64,000 bases of DNA from Bacteriovoracales bacterium (GTDB lineage: Bacteria > Bdellovibrionota > Bacteriovoracia > Bacteriovoracales > Bacteriovoracaceae). Positions 7,643-18,622 of this stretch are shown piece by piece. Every line of letters starts with the position of its first letter. The first letter of the stretch is position 1. The DNA lies in NCBI GenBank assembly GCA_028346125.1, contig JAOMEV010000007.1, forward strand, positions 1-64,000. Reading direction: 5' to 3'. The translations under genes and the position numbers were made by a program. Under the pieces are notes generated by a model. It was not told the DNA's origin, made no database searches, and was given only the letters and a program-made list of their open reading frames with translations.

Positions 7643-9517
7643 ATGGAAAATAATATGGAAATAAAATGCTACGATCTTGCCGTCGTGGGCGGCGGTCATG
7701 CTGGCCTTGAAGCAGCTTGGATAGCTGGAGAGTTGGGCCTTAATGTATGCCTAATCAGTAGCAAAAATGTTCCTTTAGGCTCCACGCCATGTAATCCGGC
7801 CATTGGAGGGGTGGGAAAAGGCCAAGTCGTTCGTGAAATAGATGCTATGGGTGGTTTAATGGGCCGGCTGGCTGACTTGTCTGCAATACAATATCGAACT
7901 TTAAATGAATCTAAAGGTTATGCTGTTCAATCAACTAGGGTTCAAGTTGATAAAGATGAATATTCCAAAAATGCGGAAAAGTTCATAAATAATCACATTA
8001 ATATAACCGTATTAAGGCGGAAAGTTGAAAGAATAGATAAAAATGAGGAAGGGCTTTTTAGGTTTTTTGATAAAAGTCAGGAACAAATTATCATTTCTAA
8101 AAAACTCATTTTAACAACAGGAACATTTCTAGGAGGTACGCTCCATAGAGGTAAAAATAAAGAAAAAGGTGGTAGAGTTGACTGTGAAAGCTCAAGAGAT
8201 CTAACTGAGCTATTTTCCAAGGTAAAAACTTTAGATGTGAAGTTTAAAACTGGAACTCCACCAAGGTTGGATAGAAAGACTATTGATTTTTCGAAAATGA
8301 CCCCTCAAGAATCTGACCCAAAAGCAAAGAATTTTCATTGCTTGCATAAACCTTCGGAAAGAGCTTTACCCCAAGTAAAGTGTTATCTTACAAGAACCTG
8401 TGAAGAAACACTTTCTATAATAAGAGAAAATAAGGAGCTTTCACCACTATTTAACGGTCAAATTACAGGCGTTGGGCCTCGGTATTGTCCAAGCATTGAG
8501 GATAAGGCCTTTAAGTACCCAGATAGAAATACCCACCATGTATTTATTGAACCTGAAGGTCTAAGAACAGATTCTGTTTATCCTAACGGAGTTTCAACAT
8601 GTTTGCCTGAGGAAATACAGGAAGAGTTTATAAAGACAATTTCTGGTTTAGAGAATGTTGAGTTTTTGGTACACGGCTATGCCGTTGAATATGACGTTGT
8701 TGATGTAACGACTTTGGATAACTCCCTTCAAAGTATGGATATTGAGGGCCTTTATTTTGCGGGACAAATTAATGGAACGTCTGGGTATGAAGAAGCTGCT
8801 GGGCAGGGTCTTGTTGCCGGACTAAATGCAAGTTTGGCCATTTTAGGAAGAGAGGCATTGGCCTTTGAAAGAACAGATTCTTATATAGGAGTTATGGTCG
8901 AAGATTTGATTTCAAACAAAAGGGATGAACCGTATAGGCTCTTTACTGCGAGATCAGAAAATAGGCTTTATATAAGGGAAGATAATGTTATTAATAGAAT
9001 GTCTCCATATAGAAAACTTTTGAACCTAAAAAGTGAAGTTGATAGGTATCACAAGGACTACCTGTACGAATATATCCTTCTAGATAAATTATGTGATCAA
9101 TTTCAATATAGACCTTCTTCTTCTCAGAAAGAATATTTTTTAAAGAAAGGCTATGGAAGTCTCCTTGAAAATGTAATCTTGTCGGAGGTCTTAAAAAGAG
9201 CAGATTTGGATCCTATTAAGGTTTTAGAAGATGAACTTTTAAATTTTGGTCTTGTATTTAAAAAGGAAGTAATTGCTTCGGTTGCAATATCTAAGAAGTA
9301 TGAGGGATATATAAAAAGAGCAAACGTAGAAACTGAAAAAGTAAAAAGGCTTAATGGTAGAAAAATTGATTGGGAAAAGCTATCTAATTCAAAGAATATA
9401 TCAAATGAATGTCGTATGAGGATAAAGGAAGTACGCCCACAAAACTTTGGGCAATTAAAAAATATAGAAGGAATTCGTCCAGCGACTTTAGCATTTTCAG
9501 CTGGAAATTTAATTTGA
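7643..9517 (+). CDS. mnmG: tRNA uridine modification enzyme MnmG (GidA)
   Basis: MnmG is the FAD- and NADH-dependent partner of MnmE in wobble-uridine modification. The 624 residues match the usual 620-640. An N-terminal dinucleotide-binding loop GGGHAG is at 16-21, followed by the signature PCNPAIGGVGKGQ and, later, GTSGYEEAAGQGL, which forms part of the FAD site. ATG at 7643 is used; ATG at 7655 would drop four residues. A parS-like site directly precedes the gene, so ParB binding might touch its expression. The stop is separated from rsmG by a single base. Confidence 0.97.
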   Translation: MENNMEIKCYDLAVVGGGHAGLEAAWIAGELGLNVCLISSKNVPLGSTPCNPAIGGVGKGQVVREIDAMGGLMGRLADLSAIQYRTLNESKGYAVQSTRVQVDKDEYSKNAEKFINNHINITVLRRKVERIDKNEEGLFRFFDKSQEQIIISKKLILTTGTFLGGTLHRGKNKEKGGRVDCESSRDLTELFSKVKTLDVKFKTGTPPRLDRKTIDFSKMTPQESDPKAKNFHCLHKPSERALPQVKCYLTRTCEETLSIIRENKELSPLFNGQITGVGPRYCPSIEDKAFKYPDRNTHHVFIEPEGLRTDSVYPNGVSTCLPEEIQEEFIKTISGLENVEFLVHGYAVEYDVVDVTTLDNSLQSMDIEGLYFAGQINGTSGYEEAAGQGLVAGLNASLAILGREALAFERTDSYIGVMVEDLISNKRDEPYRLFTARSENRLYIREDNVINRMSPYRKLLNLKSEVDRYHKDYLYEYILLDKLCDQFQYRPSSSQKEYFLKKGYGSLLENVILSEVLKRADLDPIKVLEDELLNFGLVFKKEVIASVAISKKYEGYIKRANVETEKVKRLNGRKIDWEKLSNSKNISNECRMRIKEVRPQNFGQLKNIEGIRPATLAFSAGNLI

Positions 9518-9518
9518 T

Positions 9519-10160
9519 ATGAAAAAGTTTAGTAAAGAGTATTTAAATATTTTAAAAAATGAATTGAAGGGAATTAACCTAACAAGAATTTTGGATCAAG
9601 ACGAATTTTATTATAAGCAAATTTTGGATTCAGTTCTTCCCATTGAGAGCTCTGAGCTAATAATGAAAGAACTCAATAAAAGAAAGATAATTCTTGATAT
9701 TGGGTTTGGTGGGGGCTTTCCTTTATTACCACTTGGTTATAAGTTTCCTAGTTTTAAATGCATTGGCTTTGAAAGCAAAAATAAAAAAGTAGAAGCGGTT
9801 CGCAAGATAACAAAACTTTTAGACCTAAAAAATATAGATGTTTTCCATAAAAGAATTGAGGATGTTCTCATAGACGTAGAAGTTGTTATAACTTTTAAAG
9901 CTGTTGGTGAAGTGAATAAGATGCTGAAAAGCATTCGAACAAATAAATCAATATATGTGTGCTTTTACAAGGGGCCTAATTTTTTTGAAAAGGAAGGCAT
10001 GGAGTCGTTAGTTAAAGGCTGGAAGTTAATAGAAAAAAGGTCAGTTTCAATTCCTGGAACGGAAGGGAGACTATTCCTGGTTTATAAAAATCATAATGTT
10101 CCACATGGAACACAAGCAAAAAATAAAATTAACCTTGTCAAACTTTCAGAATTACTTTAG
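9519..10160 (+). CDS. rsmG: 16S rRNA m7G527 methyltransferase RsmG (GidB)
   Basis: RsmG methylates G527 of 16S rRNA using S-adenosylmethionine. The 213-residue product has the methyltransferase motif ILDIGFGGGFPLLPLGYKFP near residue 58, in place of the usual DVGSGAGFPG, and the motif FKAVG near residue 128 (often SRA in others). The start ATG follows the mnmG stop after one base, so coupling is likely. A parS site is embedded in its 3' part. The order mnmE-mnmG-rsmG-parA-parB is conserved among many bacteria. Confidence 0.9.
   Translation: MKKFSKEYLNILKNELKGINLTRILDQDEFYYKQILDSVLPIESSELIMKELNKRKIILDIGFGGGFPLLPLGYKFPSFKCIGFESKNKKVEAVRKITKLLDLKNIDVFHKRIEDVLIDVEVVITFKAVGEVNKMLKSIRTNKSIYVCFYKGPNFFEKEGMESLVKGWKLIEKRSVSIPGTEGRLFLVYKNHNVPHGTQAKNKINLVKLSELL
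10097..10112. other. parS: parS centromere-like site inside rsmG
   Basis: TGTTCCACATGGAACA differs from the conserved parS core TGTTCCACGTGGAACA at one position. It lies within the rsmG coding region, about 1 kb before parB, and encodes part of NVPHGT. parS sites inside nearby genes are common. With the site at 7624 it gives two sites within 2.5 kb. Confidence 0.9.
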
Positions 10161-10217
10161 CTTTTTTTATAGAGACCACCTTAAGCAAATGTAAAAATTA
10201 ATTTTTGGAGATAAGCA

Positions 10218-11069
10218 ATGGCGAAGATCATTTCAATGGTTAATCAAAAAGGTGGGGTTGGTAAAACTACTTCTTCAATTAATTTGGCGGCTTGCTTGGC
10301 CGTAGCGGAAAAAAAAACGCTTCTAATAGATTTGGATCCTCAGGGAAATGCTAGCGTTGGTGTAGGCCTGGAAAAACAAAGTTATGCTGAGGCTAATATT
10401 TATCACGCAATTATAGGTAGTCTTGAATTAGAAGAAACTATATATAAAACGGAACTGCCTTTCTTTGATATTTGTCCATCTGACAACAACTTAATAGGTG
10501 CAGAAATTGAATTAGTTAGCGAGTTTGCTCGAGAATCTAAATTGAAGTTGGCCTTTGAATCTATAATCGATAAGTACGACTATGTTTTAATAGATTGCCC
10601 ACCATCTTTGGGACTTTTAACAATTAATGCTCTTAATGCATCCACATCTTTCATTGTACCTCTGCAAACGGAGTATTTCGCAATGGAAGGGATGGCGCAG
10701 CTATTAAATACTGTAAAACTAGTAAATAGCTCATTAAACCCTTCATTAGATTTAGACGGAATATTATTAACAATGTTTGACGCAAGAAATAACCTTCATA
10801 AACAAGTTTCTGGTGAAATAAGAAAGCACTTTAATGATAAAGTGTTTAAGTCGGTTATTCCAAGAAATGTAAAGTTATCTGAATGTCCTTCTTTTGGTAA
10901 ACCAATAATTCTATATGATATAGAGTCAAGAGGAAGCGAAGCCTACCTTTCTTTGGCGAAAGAAATGATAATGAAGGAAAAAGGTAACATGGATGAAGTC
11001 AGAACGCCTTTAAGAAAAAAGAGGCCACTTCAAAAACAAAAAGAGAATGTAAAAAATTCAAGAATATAA
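10218..11069 (+). CDS. parA: Chromosome partitioning ATPase ParA (Soj)
   Basis: ParA is a deviant Walker ATPase that moves ParB-parS complexes during origin segregation. The 283 residues contain the P-loop KGGVGKTT at 10-17, DLDPQGNAS near 39 and DCPPSLGLLT near 127. A basic C-terminal tail of about 30 residues, with RKKRPLQKQKENVKNSR, extends beyond the usual end. ATG at 10218 follows a GGAG site. parB follows after 13 bases and two parS sites lie just upstream. Confidence 0.96.
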   Translation: MAKIISMVNQKGGVGKTTSSINLAACLAVAEKKTLLIDLDPQGNASVGVGLEKQSYAEANIYHAIIGSLELEETIYKTELPFFDICPSDNNLIGAEIELVSEFARESKLKLAFESIIDKYDYVLIDCPPSLGLLTINALNASTSFIVPLQTEYFAMEGMAQLLNTVKLVNSSLNPSLDLDGILLTMFDARNNLHKQVSGEIRKHFNDKVFKSVIPRNVKLSECPSFGKPIILYDIESRGSEAYLSLAKEMIMKEKGNMDEVRTPLRKKRPLQKQKENVKNSRI

Positions 11070-11082
11070 AAAAGGTTAAGAA

Positions 11083-12018
11083 ATGGTAAAAAAGAAAAAT
11101 ATTGCATTGGGAAAGGGAGCCGCAGCTCTTTTTGGTAATGTTAATACGGCTGGTCCATTAGAAAATGAAAGAAAGATATTAAAAGGAAATGTGGTAAAAA
11201 AGCATCAAGATAAAACTTTAGAAAATGATCACCCTTTTTTAGTTGATGTTGACCTCATTGATTTAAACCCCCACCAACCAAGAAAAATCTTTAAGGAAAA
11301 GGAACTGGACGAATTAACCTTATCAGTGAAGGAAAATGGTTTAATACAGCCTTTAGTTATTTGTAGATCGGAGGAAGAGGGAAGATTTACACTAATTGCA
11401 GGAGAGAGAAGGTTAAAGGCCTGCAAGAGGCTAAAAATAGGAAAGATCCCTGTTGTTATCAAAAGGGCAACAGATAAAGAAAAAATGGTAATGGCCATTA
11501 TAGAAAATGTCCAAAGGTCTGACCTTAACTGCGTTGAAGAAGGTTTGGCATATTATAAATTAATGAATGAATACAGCTTAACCCAGGAAGAGGTTGCGAA
11601 AAAATTAGGTAAAGAACGATCTACGATAGCTAATTTTTTAAGGGTTTTAAAGCTGCCTAGAGAGGTTATTTCACTATTACAGAAGGAGTTGCTATCATTT
11701 GGTCACGCAAAGGTTTTGGCTTCTGTTAAAGACAGAGAAAGGGTAATTGCATTCGCAAATTTAGCAGTTGTTGAACAGTTTTCAATTAGAGAGTTAGAAA
11801 AAGAATTAAAGAAAAAGGAATCAAAAAAAGGTTTTGATCCCGTCGATCCTGATGAGTCAAAAGAAAGACTAGACCATTTAAGAAAAAACTTAGAGATAAA
11901 AACAGGTTTCCATTTTTCAATAAAAAATAAAAGAAATGGATTGGGCCAAATTTTAATTAATTACAATAATGAAGCTGAGTTTAATGATATATATGAATAC
12001 CTTATTGGCAAAAGATAA
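11083..12018 (+). CDS. parB: Chromosome partitioning protein ParB (Spo0J)
   Basis: ParB is the CTP-dependent clamp that loads at parS and spreads. The 311 residues include the domain start LNPHQPRKIF near 63, the CTP-binding loop GERRLKACKRL near 107, ENVQRSDLN near 143, and a helix-turn-helix TQEEVAKKLGKERSTIANFL near 167. The N-terminal 45 residues are basic and low in conserved sequence, likely the ParA-contacting region, including GKGAAALFG. It is transcribed with parA and a bactofilin gene. Confidence 0.96.
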   Translation: MVKKKNIALGKGAAALFGNVNTAGPLENERKILKGNVVKKHQDKTLENDHPFLVDVDLIDLNPHQPRKIFKEKELDELTLSVKENGLIQPLVICRSEEEGRFTLIAGERRLKACKRLKIGKIPVVIKRATDKEKMVMAIIENVQRSDLNCVEEGLAYYKLMNEYSLTQEEVAKKLGKERSTIANFLRVLKLPREVISLLQKELLSFGHAKVLASVKDRERVIAFANLAVVEQFSIRELEKELKKKESKKGFDPVDPDESKERLDHLRKNLEIKTGFHFSIKNKRNGLGQILINYNNEAEFNDIYEYLIGKR

Positions 12019-12032
12019 AAGGGAATGTTTAC

Positions 12033-12389
12033 ATGATGGGTGGCATTGATGATGGTGAAATTTCTGCGGTAATAGAAGAAGGCTGCAAGTTTGAAGGCAA
12101 CCTTTCTTTCAATGGGGTTGCAAGGATTGCTGGTGTTGTAAATGGCAGTGTCTTTTCAAATGATACGGTAATTATCTCAGAAGGGGCAATAATAAACGCT
12201 GATATTAATGCAAATATAATACTGATATCAGGAACAGTTAAGGGTAATATTAAGGCGAGCTCCAGAGTGGAAATAATAAAGCCAGCTAGATTTGAAGGTA
12301 CAATCACGACACCGAGTTTGGTTGTGGAGGAGGGCGTTATTTTCCATGGAACAACGAAGATGAGAGATAAAAATAAGCTAATAAACTGA
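12033..12389 (+). CDS. Bactofilin
   Basis: Bactofilins polymerise without nucleotides into filaments that scaffold cell-wall enzymes or chromosome-segregation proteins. The 118-residue protein has the continuous right-handed beta-helix pattern of the family, with repeating glycine-turn and valine/isoleucine strands such as FEGNLSFNGVARIAGVVNGS and VKGNIKASSRVEIIKPARFE. Short flexible ends are typical. It starts 14 bases after parB, which suggests co-transcription and possibly a role in positioning ParABS, as known for bactofilins of Myxococcus. The specific role here is inference. Confidence 0.88.
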   Translation: MMGGIDDGEISAVIEEGCKFEGNLSFNGVARIAGVVNGSVFSNDTVIISEGAIINADINANIILISGTVKGNIKASSRVEIIKPARFEGTITTPSLVVEEGVIFHGTTKMRDKNKLIN

Positions 12390-12439
12390 GTTGAAAACCA
12401 AATTTAATTCGAAACATCGGCTCTTCTATGCGAAAACTA

Positions 12440-12468
12440 TTGACGAATATATTCGAAGAGATTATTCA
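12440..12468 (+). promoter_or_regulatory. Candidate promoter of the ATP synthase operon
   Basis: TTGACG at 12440-12445 and TATTCA at 12463-12468 are 17 bases apart, in the 185-base gap between the bactofilin gene and the first atp gene. A 7-bp inverted repeat AAGCCAA (12472-12478) / TTGGCTT (12491-12497) follows at once and may fold in the leader. Confidence 0.4.
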
Positions 12469-12574
12469 TATAAGCCAATTTGATAGATAGTTGGCTTCAT
12501 ATCTTTAAAAAAGATTTTCAAGGCTAATAAAGTTTATTAATCACAAGATTAAATCTCAATGGAGATTTGGGTTT

Positions 12575-13021
12575 ATGAAAATAATAGAATCGCTTTTCGA
12601 GAGATTGCAGATTGATTTAACTATTGTCGCAACACAGTTTGTTATAATCTGTATTTTATACTTCATACTCGATTTTTTGTTTTTCAAAAAACTTCTTTTT
12701 GTTTTACAGCACAGAGAAAACAAAACAACAAAGTTGGAAGAAGAAGCGAATAAAAAATTAGATGAGGCAGAAGTATTAGCTAATGAGTACAATGGTAAGA
12801 TTGAGAGCATCAATTCTGAAGTTTATAAAGATACTCAATCCAAAAAGCATTTGATTGAAGAGAAAGAAAAAGAGAGTCTGAAAAAAGCTGAAGTACAGAT
12901 AAATTCAGAAATTGAGAAGCAAAGAAAACAAATAGAAGATGAGATATCAGAGAAAAGAAAAGACGTGTTTCAAAACCAGAAACAATTATCTGAAACTTTC
13001 GTGGAAAAATTAATAAATTAA
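12575..13021 (+). CDS. ATP synthase Fo subunit b' (atpF-like)
   Basis: This is a peripheral-stalk subunit of ATP synthase. The 148 residues have one membrane helix (about 18-42, VATQFVIICILYFILDFLFF) followed by a long charged coiled coil to the end. It lacks a signal peptide, unlike the next gene product, which fits the b' partner of a b/b' heterodimer. It is the first gene of the F1 cluster. The symbol is withheld because b and b' are hard to distinguish by eye; the family call is firm. Confidence 0.85.
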   Translation: MKIIESLFERLQIDLTIVATQFVIICILYFILDFLFFKKLLFVLQHRENKTTKLEEEANKKLDEAEVLANEYNGKIESINSEVYKDTQSKKHLIEEKEKESLKKAEVQINSEIEKQRKQIEDEISEKRKDVFQNQKQLSETFVEKLIN

Positions 13022-13037
13022 TAAGAGAGCTTAAATA

Positions 13038-13547
13038 ATGAACCTTTCTAAATTGATTCTAGGGTTATTAATTTTTGGATGTGCTCAAGCGATAGCCGCA
13101 GGTAAGGGTGGTCATGATACAAATGTTTTAGATTTAAAGTGGCCATTTATTAATTTTTCAATTCTTCTAGGGTTCTTAATTTTCAAGCTAAAGAAACCTG
13201 TAAAAGAAATGTTCGATAAAAACGCCGTGGTTGTAAAAGAAACTTATGACTATGCAGAGGGGAAAAATAAAGAGGCTGAAATAAAGCTAAAGATGTATAA
13301 GGATAAACTTCAAAATTTTAGCGCGACAACAAGAAAAATTAAGGGTGAAGCTGAAAGAGAAGTAAGGCAGTTCGAAGAGAATAAGGTTAAAGAGAGCGTT
13401 AGCACGGTAAAGCGTTTAGAAAGAGATGCTGCTAGTAAAATAATGTATGAAAAAAAATTAATGATTAATAATCTTAACCATGAGTTTTTGGACGCTGTGA
13501 TTGGTCAGGTAAAGACTACTATAGGTGCTGATAAAACGGCTCAATAG
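13038..13547 (+). CDS. atpF: ATP synthase Fo subunit b
   Basis: This is the second peripheral-stalk subunit. The 169 residues begin with a cleavable-looking signal (KLILGLLIFGCAQAIAAGKGG), then a membrane helix near residues 33-50 (PFINFSILLGFLIFKLKKPV) and a long coiled coil. A signal-bearing b subunit is characteristic of delta-proteobacterial and related ATP synthases. It begins 16 bases after the b' gene and precedes atpH by 50 bases. Confidence 0.88.
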   Translation: MNLSKLILGLLIFGCAQAIAAGKGGHDTNVLDLKWPFINFSILLGFLIFKLKKPVKEMFDKNAVVVKETYDYAEGKNKEAEIKLKMYKDKLQNFSATTRKIKGEAEREVRQFEENKVKESVSTVKRLERDAASKIMYEKKLMINNLNHEFLDAVIGQVKTTIGADKTAQ

Positions 13548-13597
13548 AAAGCGACAAAAAACTTATTGTCAGAAATTTAATAAATTTAAGGATATAG

Positions 13598-14140
13598 ATG
13601 AAACCACAAACAATAGCTAAGGCATATGCCAAATCAATAATTGACCTAGGCGATGAAAGCTCTGTCGATGTGGCGAAAGAATTAACTAATCTGAGTATGG
13701 TCATAAATGATAGTAATGATTTGGAGAATGTCCTTTTCTCTGAGGTTTTTACTGTAGAAGAAAAAACAGATGTTTTAAACTCAGTCATTAAAAAGTTAGA
13801 TTTATCAGATTTGATAAAAAGATTTTTGATTTTTTTATTTGCTGAAAAGAGATTTAATATTTTCCCTTTAGTATATAAAGAGGTTATTGTTCTCGACGAT
13901 GATAAAAAAGGTTTTCTGAGAGGGGTTATTGAAGGGGCTGAGGACTCAATTGATCCTTCAATAAAAGAAAGATTGGGAAATTACCTTAAAGAAAGATTAA
14001 ACAAAAAAACAGATTTAAATTATAGAAAAAATAGTGACATTACAGCGGGTTATAGGATGACGGTTGATGACCTTCAGCTAGATGCTTCTTTAGAGAATCA
14101 ACTAGAGTACTTTAAAAATTCGGTGCTTACTTTTGAATAA
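13598..14140 (+). CDS. atpH: ATP synthase F1 subunit delta
   Basis: The delta subunit joins the F1 head to the peripheral stalk. The 180 residues fit the family length, starting MKPQTIAKAYAKSIIDLG (usual xxYAxAlfela pattern) with an N-terminal helical domain and a C-terminal part containing YRKNSDITAGYRMTVDDLQLD near 145, which matches the conserved DPxLIGGFxxxxxDxxxD end region. Order b'-b-delta-alpha is standard. Confidence 0.93.
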   Translation: MKPQTIAKAYAKSIIDLGDESSVDVAKELTNLSMVINDSNDLENVLFSEVFTVEEKTDVLNSVIKKLDLSDLIKRFLIFLFAEKRFNIFPLVYKEVIVLDDDKKGFLRGVIEGAEDSIDPSIKERLGNYLKERLNKKTDLNYRKNSDITAGYRMTVDDLQLDASLENQLEYFKNSVLTFE

Positions 14141-14185
14141 TTAAAAAAAACTTTGAATTGAAAAATAAAAATAGAGGGTGAAAGA

Positions 14186-15694
14186 ATGACAATTAAGCCA
14201 GAAGAAATTACCAACATAATTAAGGAAAGAATTTCAAATTTTGAAACACGCCTTCAGGTTGATGAAGTCGGAACGGTTTTAACAGTTGGAGATGGTGTTG
14301 CTAGAGTATTTGGGCTGAAAAATGTAATGGCTGGTGAGCTTGTCGAGTTTGAAAGTGGAGTTAAGGGAATGGTCCTTAACTTAGAGGCAAATAATGTTGG
14401 TGTGGCGATCTTAGGTACTGAAATTGGTGTTAAAGAAGGTTCCACAGTAAAGAGGACAGAGAAGATTGTTTCTGTTCCTATCGGGGACGCTCTTCTTGGA
14501 AGAACTGTTAACTCAATTGGAGAGCCAATTGATGGAAATGGGGAAATCAAGACAGATAAATTTAGTGAAGTGGAAATAAAGGCACCAGGAATTATTGCAA
14601 GACAGTCTGTTCATGAACCACTACAAACTGGTATTAAAGCAATTGATTCCATGATCCCGATTGGTCGTGGCCAAAGGGAATTAATTATCGGTGATAGAAA
14701 AACTGGTAAAACTGCTATTGCAATTGACACTATTATAAACCAGAAAGGGAAAAACTGTGTTTGTATTTATGTGGGAATTGGTCAAAAGCAGTCAACAATT
14801 AGACAAATTGAAAAGAGATTAAAAGACGCGGGCGCAATGGATTACACAATTATTGTTTCTGCGACAGCGGCAGCCTCGGCTCCTCTTCAGTTTCTTGCTC
14901 CTTATACTGGCTGTACTATGGGAGAGTACTATAGAGATAATGGAAAGCATGCGCTTATAATATATGATGATTTAACTAAGCAAGCCCAAGCTTATCGTCA
15001 GATGTCTCTTCTTCTAAGAAGGCCACCTGGTCGTGAGGCTTTCCCTGGAGATGTATTCTATCTTCACTCAAGACTCCTTGAGAGAGCTGCTAAGCTTTCA
15101 GATGCTGAAGGTGCTGGCTCTTTAACGGCTTTGCCTGTAATTGAAACACAAGAAGGGGATGTTTCTGCTTATATTCCTACAAATGTTATCTCTATTACAG
15201 ATGGCCAAATTTATTTGGAGTCGGATCTTTTTAACTCAGGTATCAGGCCAGCAGTTAACGTCGGTCTTTCTGTTTCGAGAGTTGGTGGATCTGCTCAAAT
15301 TAAAGCTATGAAAAAAGTCTCGGGGACATTAAGGCTTGATTTGGCTCAGTATAGAGAATTACAGGCTTTTGCGGCTTTCGGCTCTGATTTGGATGAAACC
15401 ACGCAAAACCAGTTGGCGAGAGGTTCTCGTCTTGTGGAAATTTTAAAGCAGGCTCAGTATAGCCCCTTCGATGTTGTAGATCAGATTATAGGTATTTATG
15501 CGGGGACGAAGGGTTACTTTGATAAGGTTCCAGTATCAAAAGTTAGACAAGCTGAGCAAGAACTTGTGGAGTTTGTAAACACGAAACACAAAGAACTAAA
15601 AGAGCAACTCAATAAGGAAAAGGCGATGAAGCCTGAGATAGAAAAAGGTTTGAAAGACGTTATTACAAAGTTTTTAGAATTTAAAAAGTATTAG
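14186..15694 (+). CDS. atpA: ATP synthase F1 subunit alpha
   Basis: Alpha is the non-catalytic nucleotide-binding subunit of the F1 hexamer. The 502 residues are of normal length, with a P-loop GDRKTGKTA near 169, and the alpha/beta signature [17 protein letters not shown] near 353 carrying the conserved arginine of the SRVG motif. ATG at 14186 follows an AGAGGGTG site. A short imperfect hairpin (CATCA with TGATG) lies in the 67-base gap before atpG. Confidence 0.98.
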   Translation: MTIKPEEITNIIKERISNFETRLQVDEVGTVLTVGDGVARVFGLKNVMAGELVEFESGVKGMVLNLEANNVGVAILGTEIGVKEGSTVKRTEKIVSVPIGDALLGRTVNSIGEPIDGNGEIKTDKFSEVEIKAPGIIARQSVHEPLQTGIKAIDSMIPIGRGQRELIIGDRKTGKTAIAIDTIINQKGKNCVCIYVGIGQKQSTIRQIEKRLKDAGAMDYTIIVSATAAASAPLQFLAPYTGCTMGEYYRDNGKHALIIYDDLTKQAQAYRQMSLLLRRPPGREAFPGDVFYLHSRLLERAAKLSDAEGAGSLTALPVIETQEGDVSAYIPTNVISITDGQIYLESDLFNSGIRPAVNVGLSVSRVGGSAQIKAMKKVSGTLRLDLAQYRELQAFAAFGSDLDETTQNQLARGSRLVEILKQAQYSPFDVVDQIIGIYAGTKGYFDKVPVSKVRQAEQELVEFVNTKHKELKEQLNKEKAMKPEIEKGLKDVITKFLEFKKY

Positions 15695-15761
15695 GAATTA
15701 AGCATCATTTTTTTGTGATGTGTGTAACTCCCTCAGGTTTTATTATAATTGAGGATTCTTT

Positions 15762-18058
<2,297 letters not shown>

Positions 18059-18091
18059 AATCTTTAACTTAATGAACATTAAACTAGGCTG

Positions 18092-18511
18092 ATGTGTATG
18101 AGTCACTTTAAAATAGATATTTTAACACCTTCAAGTATAATTGCTAAAAACTTGGAGGCCAGTTCAATAATAGTGCCGACTGAAAGGGGTGAAATTAATA
18201 TTCTGCCCCAGCATACACACCTTATGACTAAACTAGAAGCAGGAGTCTTAAGACTTGAATCCTCTGGAAATAAGGTCGATACTTTTTGTGTTACAAATGG
18301 AATTTGTAAAATTTTAAAAGAAAAAGTGATCATTTTAACCACTGCTGGTGAGCATCAAAATGATATCGACCTTGAAAGAGCAAAAAAAGCCTTGGAGAAA
18401 TCTAAATCGAAATTAACTTCAGATACGACTCTTAGTGATTCAGAGAGAGAAAAGTATGTGAGAAAGTATCTTCGAGCCGAAGTTAGAATAAAAATTGCAA
18501 AAAATAGATAA
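18092..18511 (+). CDS. atpC: ATP synthase F1 subunit epsilon
   Basis: Epsilon binds the gamma shaft and regulates ATP hydrolysis. The 139-residue product has the N-terminal beta-sandwich pattern (FKIDILTPSSII, VPTERGEINILPQHTHLMT) and a helical C-terminal part with DIDLERAKKALEKSK. Two ATG starts lie 6 bases apart (18092 and 18098); MSHFKID from 18098 equals the family start, so the true protein may be 137 residues. It is the last atp gene here; subunits a and c are missing from this cluster. Confidence 0.9.
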   Translation: MCMSHFKIDILTPSSIIAKNLEASSIIVPTERGEINILPQHTHLMTKLEAGVLRLESSGNKVDTFCVTNGICKILKEKVIILTTAGEHQNDIDLERAKKALEKSKSKLTSDTTLSDSEREKYVRKYLRAEVRIKIAKNR

Positions 18512-18574
18512 AACAAATCTAGTAATTGGTCTAAATTTTTTTAAAACTCTTCTTGGATTTATTTCGACATCAAA

Positions 18575-18588
18575 ATCAATTAATTGAT
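18575..18588. repeat. 14-base perfect palindrome before the 18623 gene
   Basis: ATCAATTAATTGAT is a perfect palindrome 35 bases upstream of the start at 18623, in the 111-base gap after atpC. It could be an operator or part of a weak hairpin. Nothing else indicates a binding protein. Confidence 0.4.
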
Positions 18589-18622
18589 GGAGAAAATAAA
18601 AAAAAGAGATTAAATTAATTGT

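Noticed and set aside
15700-15722. CATCA-T7-GTGATG hairpin after atpA as a terminator
   Set aside because: The stem is only five base pairs and no clean T-run follows; atpG continues in the same direction and is needed.
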